From positions 1-64,000 of the forward strand of contig CANIHD010000018.1 of the NCBI GenBank assembly GCA_947467345.1: a stretch of DNA of 64,000 nt. Reading direction: 5' to 3'. This stretch comes from Alphaproteobacteria bacterium (GTDB taxonomy: Bacteria; Pseudomonadota; Alphaproteobacteria; Micropepsales; Micropepsaceae). The notes below the pieces were generated by a model. That model had not been told where the DNA came from and searched no databases. It saw only the letters and a program-made list of their open reading frames with translations. Positions 61,795 through 64,000 of this stretch are shown in pieces. Numbering within the stretch: position 1 is the first letter of the stretch; each line of letters opens with the position of its first letter. A program made the translations under genes and the position numbers.

Positions 61795-62726
61795 CTACGC
61801 TCAAACTCGCGGTGCCGGATCTTATTTCGAATTCCTATTTCCCGGTAGCGGCGGCGGTCGAGCTCGGCTTCTTCAAGGAGGAAGGGCTCGACGTCGCACT
61901 CGAACTAATCTTTCCGGTCAATCGCGCTTACGAGGCGCTGAAGAACGGCGACATCGATTTTGTCGGCGGCTCGGCGCATTCTGCGCTGTCGGCCTTTCCC
62001 GATTGGGAAGGGGTGAAGCTTCTCGCGGCGCAAGGCCAGGGCATGTATTGGTTTCTGGTGATGCACCGCGATCTCGCGCCCAGCCGCGGCGATCTCTCGG
62101 TGGTGAAGGGGCGCAGCATCGGCGCCGCGCCCTGGGTGGAAATGGGTTTGCGGCGTCTTTTGATCGAAGCGGGCATCGATCTTGCGCGTGATGAGGTTCG
62201 CATTGCACCGGTGCCCGGCGCAGGTAGCGGTGGTGGAATGGTCAATTTCGGCATCACCGCAGCGCGCGCATTGGAAGAGCGCAAGATCGACGGATTCTGG
62301 GCCAATGGCATGGGCGCGGAAACAGCGGTACTTAGCGGTGCCGGCGTGGTGGTGCTGGACATAAGGCGCGGCGATGGGCCGAAGGCGGCCTTCGATTACA
62401 CATTCGCATCTCTCGCCGCGACGGACCGTCTCATTCAGGAGAAGCCAGACGTCGCCGCTGCTGCTGTGCGCGCATTGGTGAAAACGCAAAAAGCGCTGAA
62501 AGAAAATCCCGCGATCGCTACGGATGTCGGGAAGAAACTCTTCCCCTCGACAGAGGCTGCTTTGATCGCCGAACTTATCCGCCGCGATGTGCCCTATTAT
62601 GACGCGGCCATTTCGCGCGCAACCGTCGCCGGCATGAACCGCTTCGCCCGCGATATCGGCATTCTCGCGCGCGACGTCGCATATGAAAACATCGTCGCGA
62701 CGCAGTTCAGCGATCTGTGGAGCTAA
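61791..62726 (+). CDS. NMT1/THI5 (SsuA-like) solute-binding protein without signal peptide
   Basis: The 311-residue protein has the SsuA/THI5 periplasmic-binding fold: 'YFPVAAAVELGFFKEEGLDV' near residue 17, 'VNRAYEALKNGDIDFVGGSA' near 43 and 'FWANGMGAETAVLSG' near 172. The family normally delivers sulfonates, nitrate, taurine or pyrimidine precursors to ABC importers. Here no signal peptide precedes the first strand ('TTLKLAVPDLISNSY') and no permease or ATPase gene is near. It may act in the cytoplasm, like fungal THI5-type enzymes, or as a sensor. The GTG start overlaps the cupin stop by 4 bases. Confidence 0.82.
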   Translation: MTTLKLAVPDLISNSYFPVAAAVELGFFKEEGLDVALELIFPVNRAYEALKNGDIDFVGGSAHSALSAFPDWEGVKLLAAQGQGMYWFLVMHRDLAPSRGDLSVVKGRSIGAAPWVEMGLRRLLIEAGIDLARDEVRIAPVPGAGSGGGMVNFGITAARALEERKIDGFWANGMGAETAVLSGAGVVVLDIRRGDGPKAAFDYTFASLAATDRLIQEKPDVAAAAVRALVKTQKALKENPAIATDVGKKLFPSTEAALIAELIRRDVPYYDAAISRATVAGMNRFARDIGILARDVAYENIVATQFSDLWS

Positions 62727-62732
62727 GCCCAA

Positions 62733-63323
62733 TCAGGGCTGGCTGGCCGTCGCAATCCGATTGATGGTTATCGGCGTTACCGGACCCTTGCCGGGGAAGG
62801 GGCCATTGCCGCCCACCGGTACTGCGGCAATCTTATCGACGATCTCGATGCCTGAAATCACGCGCCCGAACACGGCATAGCCGGTTTTGTTTTCGGTGTC
62901 GGTGGGCAAGGGATCGAGCGCCGGATTGTCGGCCAGGTTGATAAAGAACTCCGTCGTTGCCGAGGCAGGCTCATCATTGCGTGCCATTGAGATGCTGCCG
63001 CGCAGATTTTTCAAACCATTATTGGCTTCGAGCGCGATGGCGTCATGCGGCGAAGGGCGCCGATTGCCGGCCGCATCATAGCTTCCAAGCTGCAATACAA
63101 AGCCGTGCTCCACACGATAGATAACGGTCCCATCGAAATGCTTCTCGCCCACGTAGCGCAGGAAATTCGCCACCGTGATCGGCGCCTTTTCCTGATTCAA
63201 TTCGACCGCGATGTCGCCCAGCGAGGTTTGGATCCAGATGACGGGCGCGGGCATTTGCGCCTGCGCGAATGCCGGCACGAGAATCGAGAAGGCGAGAATG
63301 AATGGAGACCGCAATGTGAACAT
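62733..63323 (-). CDS. Periplasmic peptidyl-prolyl cis-trans isomerase (cyclophilin type)
   Basis: The 196-residue enzyme would catalyse proline isomerisation during folding of exported proteins. After a signal peptide (residues 1-23, 'PAFAQAQ') comes a cyclophilin domain with 'TSLGDIAVELNQEKAPITVA', 'FDGTVIYRVEHGFVLQLG', 'GSISMARNDEPASATTEFFI' and 'YAVFGRVISGIEIVD'. The catalytic arginine is in 'VIYRVEHGFVLQ'. The start at 63323 (MFTLRSPFILAF) is preferred over a longer frame to 63431 because it yields a normal signal peptide. The gene is convergent with the solute-binding protein gene, 6 bases apart. Confidence 0.9.
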   Translation of the reverse strand: MFTLRSPFILAFSILVPAFAQAQMPAPVIWIQTSLGDIAVELNQEKAPITVANFLRYVGEKHFDGTVIYRVEHGFVLQLGSYDAAGNRRPSPHDAIALEANNGLKNLRGSISMARNDEPASATTEFFINLADNPALDPLPTDTENKTGYAVFGRVISGIEIVDKIAAVPVGGNGPFPGKGPVTPITINRIATASQP

Positions 63324-63433
63324 GACAGATTTCAACCCTTGAGAATGTTGGCTGTTGCGTTGGGAATGGCGGGCGTCAGCGGAAGCGAAATCCACCGCCG
63401 CCGAACATCGGAAAATCGCATGGCCCGTCATAG

Positions 63434-64000
63434 AGAATTGTCAGGTTAACTGCGTGAGGCTACAGTGATCGGGTAGGGGCGGAACATCTATGCAGCGACC
63501 GTGGCGATTGCCCACGCTGCGTGGGCCTCGGCACGGAAGAGGCGAAGTGTCGATCGGCTAATGAGATGTCGTTGAAGGTTGAAGGTGTTGTAGATGGCGG
63601 CGTGGGTTGCAAGGAATCTCTGGGCTGAGCGCTGAGATTTGAACTTCTGCTGTTTGCGCTCCCGTCGTCGAATGACGAGATGCGAATTCTCTGCCCTGTT
63701 GTTGCGGAGCATGGATCCAGGCTGGTGACGCTTTGAACAGCCGAGTTTCCGAAAAGCTGCCCTATAAGAAGCCAGCTTGTCGGTGGCATAGGTTTCGGGG
63801 CGCACACCGTGATTCTTGAGTAATTTTCGCAACAATCTCAGGGCTGCATGGGTATTACGCCGCTTCTGGACCAGCATATCCAGAACTTCGCCTTCGTCGT
63901 CGACGGCACGCCAAAGCCACATCCGTTTACCGCCGATCTTCACCACCATTTCGTCGAGGTGCCAGCGGCCCGTCGGCTTAGGGCGAGAACGCCTGAGACC
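63434..64000 (-). mobile_element. IS6-family insertion sequence, copy 3 (right part outside window)
   Basis: The left terminus reads agaattgtcaggttaac, sharing TGTCAGGTTAA with the left end of copy 2. The element extends past the window edge. It is a separate, more divergent IS6 lineage, in the same orientation as copies 1 and 2. Confidence 0.8.
63488..64000 (-). CDS. IS6-family transposase, 5' end truncated by window edge
   Basis: The visible C-terminal 170 residues cover the catalytic domain. Reading in from the window edge the frame gives 'GLRRSRPKPTGRWHLDEMVV' before 'KIGGKRMWLWRAVDDEGEVL'. The acidic triad appears in 'WHLDEMVV', 'YATDKLASY' and 'NRAENSHL'. Compared with the other two copies it has many substitutions ('HGVRPETYATDK' against YVPDHFVTDG), so it is a different IS. 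No frame disruption is visible in the part present. Confidence 0.9.
   Translation of the reverse strand, partial: GLRRSRPKPTGRWHLDEMVVKIGGKRMWLWRAVDDEGEVLDMLVQKRRNTHAALRLLRKLLKNHGVRPETYATDKLASYRAAFRKLGCSKRHQPGSMLRNNRAENSHLVIRRRERKQQKFKSQRSAQRFLATHAAIYNTFNLQRHLISRSTLRLFRAEAHAAWAIATVAA

Overview
The window reads as chromosomal DNA of a GC-rich, Gram-negative alphaproteobacterium close to the Caulobacterales, Rhizomicrobium or Micropepsaceae type of genome. Grounds: TonB-dependent receptors, DUF1194 proteins, a short Lrp/AsnC regulator, Tat-exported MsrP and tightly packed genes with 1-11 nt overlaps. The taxonomic placement is inference. No rRNA, tRNA, CRISPR array or phage module was found.

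Layout. 1-4591: two IS6-family insertion sequences in the same orientation bracket a large TonB-dependent receptor. 4699-9475: a DUF3667 membrane protein, glutaminyl-tRNA synthetase, a two-subunit chromate transporter, and the end of a leftward copper locus (DUF2946, TonB receptor, YcnI-PCu(A)C fusion; 8549-12296). 12361-16077: four tandem DUF1194 (von Willebrand A-like) secreted paralogues. 16305-23356: M20 peptidase, tartronate semialdehyde reductase plus glycerate 2-kinase, a TPR protein, a DUF486 gene interrupted by an amber codon, a lipoprotein, a CMD-like protein, hibernation factor and a 39-residue membrane protein. 23666-31735: aminotransferase, EF-G-like GTPase with a structured leader, alpha/beta hydrolase, MsrP, HAD phosphatase, a candidate sRNA and terminator array behind trxB, and an Lrp regulator. 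31797-37919: an iron-type operon (imelysin, multicopper oxidase, di-haem protein, second imelysin, DUF1513). 37944-44014: an RND efflux pump and a divergent MFS exporter.

44141-59920 is the most striking region: seven consecutive secreted amidohydrolase-like paralogues, each with an IPT/TIG-like C-terminal domain and its own intrinsic terminator, with a pair of 185-186 residue secreted paralogues in the middle. All seven lack the HxH metal motif and further ligands expected of the amidohydrolase superfamily, so they are either pseudoenzymes or use different chemistry. With the DUF1194 array this is the best candidate for an undescribed system.

60027-63323 holds a GlcG/HbpS-like protein, a DUF2848-cupin-solute-binding protein operon with no permease, and a periplasmic cyclophilin. 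A third, divergent IS6 element runs off the right edge, so IS6 elements lie at both ends of the window.
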